From the NCBI GenBank assembly GCA_903900705.1, contig CAIUOG010000081.1, positions 1 through 51,598 on the forward strand: 51,598 bases of DNA, written 5' to 3'. The position numbers were made by a program, and so were the translations under genes. Origin of the DNA: an uncultured Acidobacteriia bacterium. Lineage in GTDB: Bacteria > Acidobacteriota > Terriglobia > Bryobacterales > Bryobacteraceae. Under the pieces are notes generated by a model that saw nothing but the letters and a program-made list of their open reading frames with translations, was not told where the DNA came from and made no database searches. Below are positions 26,354 to 34,317 of this stretch, piece after piece; within the stretch, counting starts at the first letter, position 1, and every line of letters begins with the position of its first letter.

Positions 26354-26421
26354 AACTTTTCGTCGCTTTGAGTGGCAAAAACGACCATTTTCAGGCGTTT
26401 TCGAAGCATCACCGACACAAA

Positions 26422-26438
26422 ACGAAACAGTGTTCCGT
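26422..26438. promoter_or_regulatory. Putative activator binding site (UAS), copy 1
   Basis: ACGAAACAGTGTTCCGT, an imperfect 7-3-7 inverted repeat. It differs at only three positions from the perfect palindrome at 29694-29710. It lies about 70 bases upstream of the -24 element of the glycosyltransferase promoter, a usual distance for an enhancer site. Confidence 0.6.
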
Positions 26439-26478
26439 CCCGTTTTCAGCAGTACGCCGAGGCCCTCGCCATCGGCCA

Positions 26479-28542
26479 CTATGCGGCGATCAGGTCTGCG
26501 GCGTCACCGGCATCCCCCACCAGTTGTTTGGCCTTGCTGGTGCGCGCCTTCCGTGATTTGGAAACCACTGGCACAGTGTTCAGAATGGTTCCGAAGGCTT
26601 CGGGCTGCAGGCGGGTGAGGGTGGAGAGTGCCGCGGCGAATTCCTTTTTGGTATCCGCCGCACCCGCTGTGACCAGCAGGACCGCGCCGGAGAGGCGAAC
26701 AAGTTCTTCCGTGACCAGCGAATGGGAGACCGGAGCGGCATCAATCAGAACCATGTCGTAACCGGAAGCCGCTTCGAGAATGGAGAGCAGGTTATCGACG
26801 GGCAGCAGGTCCTGTTCGCTGAGAGCTACGCCCGCCGGGATGCTGTCCGGCGCGCCGTTCATGCCGGGGACGATGCAATCTTCGATCCGGGCCTCGCCGG
26901 CAAGCAGTTCCGCCAAACCCGGGCGATCTTCGCCGGAACCGGGGCGAGCTTCCAGCAGCAGCGGACGCATACCAAGGGAACGCAGTTCCCGGGCGGCGGC
27001 GAACGCCACTTTGGCGGAATCACCTGCTTCCGAAACGCCCGTCAGAACCACGGCTTTGCGAGGCAGGTTCCGCAGATGGCGGCGGAGAATGACCGCCAGC
27101 CTGCGGACTCCAATCTCTCCCGGTCCCGCGCCGCTCACGGCGACAGCGCCGCAGACGGGCAGCCCGGCCAGCATTTCCAGTTCTTTAGCGGTCATGATGC
27201 GGGAATCCAGCATGTCGATTCCGGTCGGCACCACGGCAGCGATCAGCAACGCCGCGAGCAGGACCATGACGAAGAGCTTTTTGCGGCCACCCTGGAAAGG
27301 AAGTTCCGGTGTCAGCGCGGGCGAGAATACGCGGATAAAGCCGGGCGCATTGGTTTCGAGGTTGAGGAAGCTGATGCGGTCTTCGGTGGCGTTGAGGCGA
27401 CGACGAAGGCGGGCGATCTCATCGCTGATCTCCAGCGTGCTCTGGTAGCCGCGGGAGAAGGCTTCCGTCTGGCCGCGCAGGGTATCGACTTCGGACTGGA
27501 TGCGCGCTTCCAGCTGTTTGGCCTGTTCGTAGCGCGAGCGGTTGATATCCTGCATGCCGGACTGCCAGCGGCCCTGCACCTGTGCGGTCAACTGGTCAAT
27601 CTGATTGTCGATTTCCCGGAGTTCTTTCTCGGCGGCGATGCGGCCGGCGTGCTGCGGCGCGAGTCCCTGCATCTGGGTGAGAAGCGTAGCTTTACGCTGA
27701 CTCAGCGCGCCGCGAAGGCTGGCGAGGCCGGAGTCCGACATGGTCTTCTCCATGGCGCTGGCATTGACGCCGGGGGCAGCCTGGCCGGACATGGCGGCCT
27801 CCGCGGCGAAGCGCTGGCGTTTGGCGTCTTCGAGCGAGTCGAGAGCGGAGGCAAGGCGTTTGTCGTAGCTGTTGACAATACTGTCGTTGAACACCGTCGT
27901 CCCCAGCTTGTCGGACATGCCGGACTTCCGTTCCATCAGCCCGGCGATCTCCGCTTCCAGATTGGCTTTCTCTCCATTCAGCTTCGCGAGGCGGCCATCG
28001 GAATCCCACATCAGTTCCTTATGGGCAATGGTGCTGAACTCCTCCATCAGGCCGTTGACGAGTTCGGAAAGGCCCGCGGCTTTGTCACCTTCGAGAGCGA
28101 CAGATATCTGGTAAGTATCCGGCACCGAAGCCAGTTGAACGGCGGCGCGCAGGCGTTCCGCAGCCTGACGCTCGGTTTCGTTCGACCTCTTCCAGAGCTT
28201 CATCATGCCGGGCCGGCGCAGGGCCGCCATGAGAATGTCGAACCGGGTCACCGTGCGAATCTGCTGCTGCATGTATTCGCGGTACTGGGTGTTCGACTGC
28301 AGAAGGTGTTCTTCGCTGGTTTCCAGATTGTTCAGGAAGCGGGGCGACACATAAAGCGCACCCTCCGCCCGGTACATCGACTTTCCCTTGACCCAGGCGT
28401 ACGGCATGCCGAGGCAGGCAATCGCCAGGAACACAAGCGCGGCGGCCAGCTTGTGTCGGCGCAGGCTGCCGAGCGGATCGATGACGCGGCCGGAGCCCTG
28501 GGGCGCTTCTGAATGCGTGGGATTGGAAAGTGGCTGAAGCAT
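26479..28542 (-). CDS. Wzc/GumC-like polysaccharide chain-length protein with degenerate kinase domain
   Basis: A 687-residue polysaccharide co-polymerase. The Wzz-type N-terminus has a membrane helix at about 31-50, a long periplasmic coiled-coil region (about 180-400), and a second helix at about 425-445 (KKLFVMVLLAALLIAAVVP). A C-terminal BY-kinase/ParA-like domain follows (about 498-680). The Walker A site of that domain is lost: the segment VVLTGVSEAGDSAK (498-511) lacks the GK(S/T) that binds phosphate. The Walker A' position reads LLLEARPG instead of the usual hhhDxDxR, while Walker B (YDMVLIDAAP) remains. The usual C-terminal tyrosine cluster is absent. It likely sets chain length without kinase activity. 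It lies 20 bases downstream of the export gene, in one operon. Confidence 0.85.
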   Translation of the reverse strand: MLQPLSNPTHSEAPQGSGRVIDPLGSLRRHKLAAALVFLAIACLGMPYAWVKGKSMYRAEGALYVSPRFLNNLETSEEHLLQSNTQYREYMQQQIRTVTRFDILMAALRRPGMMKLWKRSNETERQAAERLRAAVQLASVPDTYQISVALEGDKAAGLSELVNGLMEEFSTIAHKELMWDSDGRLAKLNGEKANLEAEIAGLMERKSGMSDKLGTTVFNDSIVNSYDKRLASALDSLEDAKRQRFAAEAAMSGQAAPGVNASAMEKTMSDSGLASLRGALSQRKATLLTQMQGLAPQHAGRIAAEKELREIDNQIDQLTAQVQGRWQSGMQDINRSRYEQAKQLEARIQSEVDTLRGQTEAFSRGYQSTLEISDEIARLRRRLNATEDRISFLNLETNAPGFIRVFSPALTPELPFQGGRKKLFVMVLLAALLIAAVVPTGIDMLDSRIMTAKELEMLAGLPVCGAVAVSGAGPGEIGVRRLAVILRRHLRNLPRKAVVLTGVSEAGDSAKVAFAAARELRSLGMRPLLLEARPGSGEDRPGLAELLAGEARIEDCIVPGMNGAPDSIPAGVALSEQDLLPVDNLLSILEAASGYDMVLIDAAPVSHSLVTEELVRLSGAVLLVTAGAADTKKEFAAALSTLTRLQPEAFGTILNTVPVVSKSRKARTSKAKQLVGDAGDAADLIAA

Positions 28543-28562
28543 TTTCGTTTGCCTTTATCTGG

Positions 28563-29570
28563 TTACCGGGTGCCGAGTGTGGTGCCGAAAGTCATCCATC
28601 CGATGGCGGGACTCACCTGCTGCAGCAGATAGCCGAACTTCGCGACGCCGCTGCGGGGTACGTAGATCACATCGCCGTCACGAAGCGCGACGTTGGCGTT
28701 GCCACCCGCACGGGTCAGGTCGCCGAGCGAAATCTCGCGCTCAATGTTGGCCGAGGGGCGGACCAGCCGGATGTGGCTGGCGACGCCATCGCGGTTCGGG
28801 CCACCCGCCTGAGCAAGGGCGTCGAGGAACGTCATGTCCGGCGTCAGACGAACAGCACCGGGGTGCCCGACTTCACCCAGGACATACACGGTCTGGTCGT
28901 CGGAATCCGGCAAATAGAGAACGTCGTTCCGCTGCAGGCGCATGTTCAGCGTCAGGTTGGAGCCGTTGAGCAGGCTCTTCAGATCGACCCACACGAGCTG
29001 GTCGCGACCGCGGAAGATCATGCACTTGGTGAGGGCCGCCTTCTCTGCGCCGATGCCGCCGATCGGCAACCCGCCGGCGCGGGTGACCGCTTCGAGCAGC
29101 GTGGGCTGGTACTCGAATTTGAGGACGCCCGGCGTGCCCACGCGGCCCAGCACATAGATGCGGTTTGATTCATAGCGGATCACGTTCACGGTGGCGTTCA
29201 GGTCTTCATAAAGCGATTTGAGGCTGCTCACCACGGAGGCCGCCGCTTCCGTCCGCGTCAGGCCCGCGAGCCTGACGGGGCCGGCGTACGGCAGAGTGAT
29301 GCGGCCGTCCGGACCAATGGTGTGCTTGCCGCTGAGTTCGGGACGGCCCCAGATGCCGAGGTCAATCTCGTCGCCTTCGCCCAGGTGGTAATCGGTCTCC
29401 GCATCGGGTTCAAACTGGCGGAGCAGCTCGGCGGGTGTGAGTTTCTGCTGGTGCATGGCCGGTTCGAACCGGGCGGCCGGAACGGGATCCGCCGCGCGAA
29501 GAAGGCCGACGGCAAAGAAGGCGGCGGCGAAGACCAGAGAGGAAGCGACGCGTGAGAGTGATTGCTGCAC
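28563..29570 (-). CDS. Polysaccharide export outer-membrane protein (Wza-like, SLBB)
   Basis: A 335-residue periplasmic/outer-membrane export protein. Its signal peptide (about 1-26) ends in LLRAADP and has no lipobox Cys, unlike Wza. A poly-export domain (YHLGEGDEIDLGIWGRPELS, about 60-140) is followed by two SLBB-like domains (VLGRVGTPGVLKFEYQPTLLEA and VLGEVGHPGAVRLTPDMTFLDA, each about 60 residues). With the Wzc-like partner it would form the trans-envelope export channel for an exopolysaccharide. The start is GTG (29568-29570); an in-frame stop lies six bases upstream, so no earlier start exists. The sigma-54 promoter at 29582-29597 would initiate almost on the GTG, which suggests a leaderless or near-leaderless message. 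Confidence 0.88.
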   Translation of the reverse strand: MQQSLSRVASSLVFAAAFFAVGLLRAADPVPAARFEPAMHQQKLTPAELLRQFEPDAETDYHLGEGDEIDLGIWGRPELSGKHTIGPDGRITLPYAGPVRLAGLTRTEAAASVVSSLKSLYEDLNATVNVIRYESNRIYVLGRVGTPGVLKFEYQPTLLEAVTRAGGLPIGGIGAEKAALTKCMIFRGRDQLVWVDLKSLLNGSNLTLNMRLQRNDVLYLPDSDDQTVYVLGEVGHPGAVRLTPDMTFLDALAQAGGPNRDGVASHIRLVRPSANIEREISLGDLTRAGGNANVALRDGDVIYVPRSGVAKFGYLLQQVSPAIGWMTFGTTLGTR

Positions 29571-29581
29571 GCCTTAGCAAA

Positions 29582-29597
29582 TGCACCTGCCGTGCCA
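29582..29597 (-). promoter_or_regulatory. Sigma-54 promoter of the export/chain-length operon
   Basis: On the minus strand the sequence is TGGCACGGCAGGTGCA, with GG and GC at the correct 10-base interval and a complete TGGCACG block. The predicted start near 29571 abuts the GTG start codon. A weaker alternative with the same GG/GC spacing lies at 29619-29634. Confidence 0.65.
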
Positions 29598-29686
29598 TCC
29601 CGCAAGTGCTTGAAAATAAGCAGATGCATCTCCTGGAGGCCGAAAACAGCCGGGTGGGAGCGAAACACTCGGAAGCAGGTGAGCTG

Positions 29687-29715
29687 TCACGAAACGGAAC
29701 ACCGTTCCGTCGTGA
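29687..29715. promoter_or_regulatory. Putative activator binding site (UAS), copy 2, extended palindrome
   Basis: The core ACGGAACACCGTTCCGT (29694-29710) is a perfect 7-3-7 inverted repeat. The symmetry continues outward: TCACGA on the left matches TCGTGA on the right after a two-base insertion. It lies between the two divergent sigma-54 promoters, about 97 bases from the minus-strand one and 50 bases from the plus-strand one. It shares its core with the copy at 26422-26438. Confidence 0.65.
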
Positions 29716-29759
29716 TTGCGGTTTCCGAGTGGAAACCGGCATTTTTGCCCGCCGAGGTT

Positions 29760-29775
29760 TGGCCGTCTACGTGCT
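29760..29775 (+). promoter_or_regulatory. Sigma-54 promoter of the family 2 glycosyltransferase gene
   Basis: TGGCCGTCTACGTGCT carries GG (29761-29762) and GC (29773-29774) with correct spacing and a TGGC block; TGCT replaces the ideal TTGCA/T. The predicted start near 29786 leaves a leader of about 38 bases before GTG 29824. Confidence 0.55.
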
Positions 29776-29823
29776 AAATAGCACTCTGCATCACCAGCAT
29801 TTGAAGAGTTGAGGTACACCATC

Positions 29824-30636
29824 GTGCAAGATCAGAATCTGGTTTCCGTTGTTATTACAACGAGGAATCGCGCCGACCTGCTGCCGCGGGCAATACGGAG
29901 CGTACTCGAACAGACCTGGCCGGATCTTGAGTTGATTGTTGTGGATGACGCGTCCGATATTCCGGTCACTCTCACAACAACCGACCCGAGAGTTCGCCTG
30001 CTCCGTAATGAGACGGCGCGGGGCTGCGCCGACGCCCGGAACGTGGGATTCCAGGCCCCCCGGGGCCGCTTCCTCTGCATGTTGGATGATGACGACTGGT
30101 ATCTTCCGGAAAAGCTGGAAAGCCAGGCGCGGTATCTGCTGGATCATCCCGGAACCGGCATGGTGTTCTCGCGTGTCGTGGTGCGGGATGCCGCCGGGCA
30201 GGACCGGCATTATCTGGGACTCAACCACGTGCACAGCGCGGAAATCAACCTGATGGCGTTCAACGTAATCCATCCGGCCTCAGCGCTGGTTCGCCGGGAA
30301 GTGTACGAACAGATTCGCTTTGAGCCGACCATCCGGAAATACGAAGACACACTATTCTTCAACCGGGTTTGCTTTACCTGCGAAACGGCGTTTCTGCCGA
30401 TGGATGTCGCGGTCTGGATGCAGGACGGACGACCGGACCAACTGACCCGCGTCTTCCACGAGCGCAATTTCATCAACTTCCGGATCGTCTGCGAGGGTCT
30501 GAAAGAGATTCTGCGGTCCCATCCCAAAGCCCGTCGCCGGTATTATGGGCGTCTGGCTTTACAGGCCGCTCGCTGCAAGCGATTCGGCGAAGCCACCCTG
30601 GCGGGAATGCGGGCCCTGGGTGTCGCGCCGGTCTAG
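29824..30636 (+). CDS. Glycosyltransferase family 2 protein
   Basis: A 270-residue GT-A glycosyltransferase. The nucleotide-sugar binding start is SVVITTRNRADLLPRAIRSV (residues 8-27), then LIVVDDASD. The metal-binding acidic run is MLDDDDWYLPEKLE near residue 90. There is no membrane helix, so it acts at the cytosolic face on a lipid-linked sugar. GTG 29824 is chosen because GAGG lies 9 bases upstream and the GT fold begins directly after; a TTG 15 bases upstream would overlap that ribosome site. The gene diverges from the export operon and shares its putative enhancer site, so it should be co-regulated with it. Confidence 0.85.
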   Translation: MQDQNLVSVVITTRNRADLLPRAIRSVLEQTWPDLELIVVDDASDIPVTLTTTDPRVRLLRNETARGCADARNVGFQAPRGRFLCMLDDDDWYLPEKLESQARYLLDHPGTGMVFSRVVVRDAAGQDRHYLGLNHVHSAEINLMAFNVIHPASALVRREVYEQIRFEPTIRKYEDTLFFNRVCFTCETAFLPMDVAVWMQDGRPDQLTRVFHERNFINFRIVCEGLKEILRSHPKARRRYYGRLALQAARCKRFGEATLAGMRALGVAPV

Positions 30637-30645
30637 CCGCGGTTC

Positions 30646-30673
30646 AAAAGGCCGGTCGGACTGGTTGCCTTTC
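30646..30673 (+). terminator. Possible weak terminator after the glycosyltransferase gene
   Basis: AAAAGG-CCGGT, a 3-base loop, then ACTGG, a 3-base bulge and CCTTTC form an imperfect hairpin that starts 9 bases after the stop codon. The T-run is short. The remaining bases to 30742 hold a possible -10 (CATAAT) for the next operon but nothing certain. Confidence 0.3.
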
Positions 30674-30742
30674 GCCCACTGTGATTGACATAATTCATAC
30701 GCCCGCGGCTTTCCGGCGCGGCATTGGATTGTGGAGAATTAC

Positions 30743-31690
30743 ATGGACCTCAACAGACGCGATTTTGGAAGACTGGCACTCGCCTCAACCGCTATTCCGG
30801 CGGCGCTGTTTGGCGCGAAGCCGGATTCAGGAATCGGTGGTGTGCAGATTGGCACGATCACTTACAGCTACCGGGCAGAGCCTGATGGCGCGGCGAATAA
30901 GGCCGACACGCTGCTGAAGATGATTGTCGACAGCGGGATCAGCGCAATAGAACTGATGCCTCCCGCCGCCGAAACGTTCGCCGGCGCACCGCTGCCCACA
31001 GGTGGCGGCAGAGGCCGCGGCCCCATGACCCCGGAACAGGAAGCGGCCGCGGCCAAACTCAAGGAATGGCGGCTCTCTGCCCCCATGGCCAAATTCCGCG
31101 AGTTCCGGAAGCTTTACAACGATGCCGGCGTGCAGATCTATTGCCACAAGCTCACCCCTTCCGCGAACATGTCGGACGCGGAATTCGATTATTTCTTCGA
31201 AGTGGGCAAGGCACTCGGGGCAAAGCAACTCAGCGTGGAACTCCCCGCGCAGGCGAGTCCACTCTCGCAGCGGTTGGGCGACACGGCGCTGAAGCACGGC
31301 ATGGTGGTGGCGTATCACGCGCACGAACAGGCCAATGAAGGCGCGTGGGACGCGGTGCTGGCACAGTCAAAGGGCAACGCGGTGAATCTGGATTGCGGCC
31401 ACTATTACGCGGGTACCGGCAAGAGCCCGGTTCCGGCCATCATCAAATACGCCGACCGGATTGGCAGCCTGCATCTGAAAGACCGCACGCCGACCACGCC
31501 CGGCGGACGGGGAGCGAATCTGCCGTGGGGCCAGGGTTCGACCCCGATTCAGGACATCCTGCAGACCATGAGGAAGAACAAGTACAAGTTCCCGGCAAGC
31601 ATCGAACTGGAATATGAGATTCCCGCCGGTTCGAACTCCGTGCTGGAAGTGAAGAAGTGCCTCGAATACTGCCGGAAGGTCCTCGCGTAG
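30743..31690 (+). CDS. Tat-exported sugar phosphate isomerase/epimerase-like TIM-barrel protein
   Basis: A 315-residue protein of the xylose-isomerase-like TIM-barrel (AP endonuclease 2 superfamily). The N-terminus is a twin-arginine signal (LNRRDFGRLALAS). Conserved metal-site features include the Glu in SAIELMPP, YCHKLTPS, VAYHAHEQ, VNLDCGHYYAG, SLHLKDR and SIELEYE. It probably isomerises or epimerises a free sugar or polyol in the periplasm. An unusual Gly/Arg insert (TGGGRGRGPM) lies at 86-95. ATG 30743 is chosen because GGAG lies 6 bases upstream. It is the first gene of an operon with the cytochrome c and the PQQ dehydrogenase that follow. Confidence 0.85.
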   Translation: MDLNRRDFGRLALASTAIPAALFGAKPDSGIGGVQIGTITYSYRAEPDGAANKADTLLKMIVDSGISAIELMPPAAETFAGAPLPTGGGRGRGPMTPEQEAAAAKLKEWRLSAPMAKFREFRKLYNDAGVQIYCHKLTPSANMSDAEFDYFFEVGKALGAKQLSVELPAQASPLSQRLGDTALKHGMVVAYHAHEQANEGAWDAVLAQSKGNAVNLDCGHYYAGTGKSPVPAIIKYADRIGSLHLKDRTPTTPGGRGANLPWGQGSTPIQDILQTMRKNKYKFPASIELEYEIPAGSNSVLEVKKCLEYCRKVLA

Positions 31691-31700
31691 GAGCATGCCG

Positions 31701-32540
31701 ATGAATATGCGAGAAGCTTTCATGGCCGCCGCAATGGCGGGAACGCTGGCGACCGGGATTGCGGGAAATCTGGCGGCGCAGAGCGAGCGGGGCGGGTTCC
31801 CGCAATACACCCGACCAAAGGCTTCCCAGGATGTTCTGGCGCGGGGGAAGTCGCTCTACGACGTGAATTGCGCCACCTGCCATGCGGCGGATCTGCGCGG
31901 CGTTCCGGCGAAGAACGGCCCCAACCTGCTGCGCGAGGAAGCCACCATGCGCGACCAGCAGGGTGAGCGCGTCGCCTCCAGCCTGGCCGGTCACAAGCCG
32001 CCCATCAATCTGCCGCAGACAGACAGCGTCGCCATCGCTGAATATATTCACAGCGTGCAGGCCACCATGGGTGGCCAGGGCAGCCCGCCCGGCAGGAACC
32101 CGGTGGGCCTCACGTACAACGTTCTGATTGGCGATCCCAAAGCCGGTGAGACGGCCTTCGGCAAGCTGTGCGCCGGGTGTCACTCCGTGACCGGTGATCT
32201 GAAGGGAATCGGCGCAAAATACGCGGAGGATCCCAAGGCGTTGCAGAACACCTGGGTTTCCGGTGGTAGCCGGGGCGGCAGGGGCGGCGGCAGAACGGGC
32301 GCCGGAACCGTAACGCTGGCAAACGGACAGAAGCTGGAAGGCCGGATCACCAGGAAAGACGATTTCATGGTCGTGATCGTGCTGGCCGATGGGACGAGGC
32401 GCTCCATCGCGCTCGACGCGGGCGTGAAAGTGGCGGTCAAAGATCCGCAGGAAGCACACAAGAAAATGATTCTCGTGATGGACGATCCCGAAGACCGCAA
32501 CATGCACAACATCACGGCTTATCTGGCGACGATCAAATAA
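31701..32540 (+). CDS. Secreted di-haem cytochrome c
   Basis: A periplasmic c-type cytochrome of 279 residues with a signal peptide that ends near AAQS. Two CxxCH motifs, CATCH and CAGCH, lie about 100 residues apart (near 57-61 and 157-161 from this start). The CAGCH belongs to a second cytochrome fold that is interrupted by a Gly/Arg-rich insert (SGGSRGGRGGGRTG) and a small beta-rich module (VTLANGQKLEGRI...DGTRRSI) before the C-terminal helix. By position it is the electron acceptor of the PQQ dehydrogenase encoded 9 bases downstream. ATG 31701 is preferred to ATG 31695 because GGAG is correctly spaced only for the former. Confidence 0.88.
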   Translation: MNMREAFMAAAMAGTLATGIAGNLAAQSERGGFPQYTRPKASQDVLARGKSLYDVNCATCHAADLRGVPAKNGPNLLREEATMRDQQGERVASSLAGHKPPINLPQTDSVAIAEYIHSVQATMGGQGSPPGRNPVGLTYNVLIGDPKAGETAFGKLCAGCHSVTGDLKGIGAKYAEDPKALQNTWVSGGSRGGRGGGRTGAGTVTLANGQKLEGRITRKDDFMVVIVLADGTRRSIALDAGVKVAVKDPQEAHKKMILVMDDPEDRNMHNITAYLATIK

Positions 32541-32549
32541 AAGGGCGAG

Positions 32550-34265
32550 ATGAATATGAAAACTCTTCTGATCCGATTTCTTTTCGCTACGCTCCTGACC
32601 GGTGCCTCGACCCTGCCGGCTCAGACCGGTGGACTGGACCCGGCCGATATCCTGAAGCCGCTCTCCAACGAATGGACCAGCTATTCCGGCGACATGAGCG
32701 GCAAGCGTTTCAGCGCGCTGAAGCAGGTGAACGTCAATACCGTGAAGAACCTGAGCCTGCGCTGGGTTAACACGGGCATCACCACGGGCTGCGGACCGAA
32801 TGGCACAGGCATTGGCGGCGGCGCGGGCCGCGGCGGCAATGCCCCGGCTGCAAGCGGTCCCATTGTGGTCGGCGGCCTGGGTACGGGCGAGGTGAACACC
32901 TGCGCCCCTACCCGTTTCGGCGGCGGCATCCTGTATGTGAACGGCGTGCTCTACGGCGCCTCCCAGAACGACGTCTACGCGATTGATGCGCGGGACGGCG
33001 CCGTGCTCTGGCACTACTACTGGAAGTACCGCGGCGGCACCACGACGGGTACGCGCGGGCCCAGCATGTGGCACAACTACATCTTTTTCGAACTGCATGA
33101 CGACTGGATTGTCTGCCTTGATGCGCGCAACGGCCATGAAGTGTGGAAGAAGGAAATCGCACCGTTTGACATGCAATATTTCTCGTCGAACGCGCCTCTC
33201 GTCATCGGCAATCACGTCCTCGTGGGGACCGGTAACGACACCGATGAGCCGGCGTTCCTGCGCGCGCTCGATCCCGAGACCGGCGCGGAACAGTGGACTT
33301 ACTACTCCACGGCGCAGAAGGCCGGCGACCCGGGCGTGGAAACCTGGGCCAGTCTCGACGCGGCGCGACATGGCGGCGGCACTTCGTGGATCCCCGGTTC
33401 CTACGATCCGGAAACGCACCTCTACCTGTTCGGCACCGGCAACCCCACGCCCGCCTACACACAGGGGCGCGGCGATGGCGACAACCTCTACACGGACTGC
33501 CTGATCGCGCTCAACGTCGATACCGGCAAGATGGCCTGGTACTTCCAGACTTCGCCGCACGACACGCATGACTGGGATTCCACCGAGACGCCGATTCTGG
33601 TCGACATGCCTTTCAACGGCAGGATGCGGAAGCTGGTCCTGATGGCAACGCGCAATGGTTACTTCTTCGTGCTGGACCGCGTGACCGGCGAGCACCTGGT
33701 GACCAGCAAACTCGGCCTGGTGAACAACTATGCCTCGGCCATTCAGCCGGATTCGCCCCTGCATCTGAACAAGCGCGGGGAGGTCCAGCGGAATCCGAAT
33801 AAAGACGCCACCATTGCCGGCGCGCTGGTGAATGACGACGTGCTGAATTATCCGCCGCCGACCTTCTCGCCGGACACCGGTCTTTTCTACGAGTACGAGA
33901 TGAACATTCTGCACATCAGCTATCTGCTGGAACCGGATCCGCGCGGGTCGATGGGCCTGGGCGGAATCGGCAGCGGCAGCTCGGTGAACTGGGGAACGTT
34001 CCTCGACGCCATTGACTACAAGACCGGCAAGGTGAAGTGGCGGCACGAAATCAACAACAGCGTGGGCTTCACGTCAACGGCCGGGGGCGTGCTGTTTCTC
34101 TCCGGCAGCGGTGGACTGGAAGCGATGGAAGCCGCCACCGGGAAACCGCTGTGGCATGCGGAAATCGGCGGGCTGACCAGTCCGCCGGAAACATTCCTGA
34201 TCGACGGGAAACAGCACGTGCTGGCCGCCACGTCGACCGGGTTGTTCATGTTCGTTCTGAACTAA
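32550..34265 (+). CDS. PQQ-dependent dehydrogenase, eight-bladed propeller
   Basis: A 571-residue secreted quinoprotein of the methanol/alcohol dehydrogenase-like beta-propeller class. The signal peptide (MNMKTLLIRFLFATLLTGAS) is followed by repeated blade motifs (VYAIDARDGAVLWHYYWKY, VCLDARNGHEVWKKE, IALNVDTGKMAWYFQ, YKTGKVKWRHE) and the typical HDTHDWDSTETP segment. No haem-binding CxxCH is present, so electrons must leave through the cytochrome of the preceding gene. It oxidises an alcohol or sugar in the periplasm; the substrate is unknown. An N-terminal Gly-rich insert (IGGGAGRGGNAP) interrupts the first blades. Confidence 0.87.
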   Translation: MNMKTLLIRFLFATLLTGASTLPAQTGGLDPADILKPLSNEWTSYSGDMSGKRFSALKQVNVNTVKNLSLRWVNTGITTGCGPNGTGIGGGAGRGGNAPAASGPIVVGGLGTGEVNTCAPTRFGGGILYVNGVLYGASQNDVYAIDARDGAVLWHYYWKYRGGTTTGTRGPSMWHNYIFFELHDDWIVCLDARNGHEVWKKEIAPFDMQYFSSNAPLVIGNHVLVGTGNDTDEPAFLRALDPETGAEQWTYYSTAQKAGDPGVETWASLDAARHGGGTSWIPGSYDPETHLYLFGTGNPTPAYTQGRGDGDNLYTDCLIALNVDTGKMAWYFQTSPHDTHDWDSTETPILVDMPFNGRMRKLVLMATRNGYFFVLDRVTGEHLVTSKLGLVNNYASAIQPDSPLHLNKRGEVQRNPNKDATIAGALVNDDVLNYPPPTFSPDTGLFYEYEMNILHISYLLEPDPRGSMGLGGIGSGSSVNWGTFLDAIDYKTGKVKWRHEINNSVGFTSTAGGVLFLSGSGGLEAMEAATGKPLWHAEIGGLTSPPETFLIDGKQHVLAATSTGLFMFVLN

Positions 34266-34274
34266 GAGCCGGGG

Positions 34275-34309
34275 CGGCAGGCCGGGATCGAAGTACTCCC
34301 GGCTTGCCG
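34275..34309. terminator. Strong hairpin between convergent genes
   Basis: A 13-bp stem (34275-34287 with 34297-34309, one G-U pair) with a 9-base loop fills the 52-base gap between the PQQ dehydrogenase gene and the convergent gallate dioxygenase gene. The tail (TATTGTG) is only weakly U-rich. It may stop transcription from both sides or protect 3' ends. Confidence 0.55.
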
Positions 34310-34317
34310 TATTGTGC

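Noticed and set aside
31443-34046. An 867-codon minus-strand open frame
   Set aside because: It is antisense to the cytochrome and PQQ dehydrogenase genes, which have clear signal peptides and motifs.
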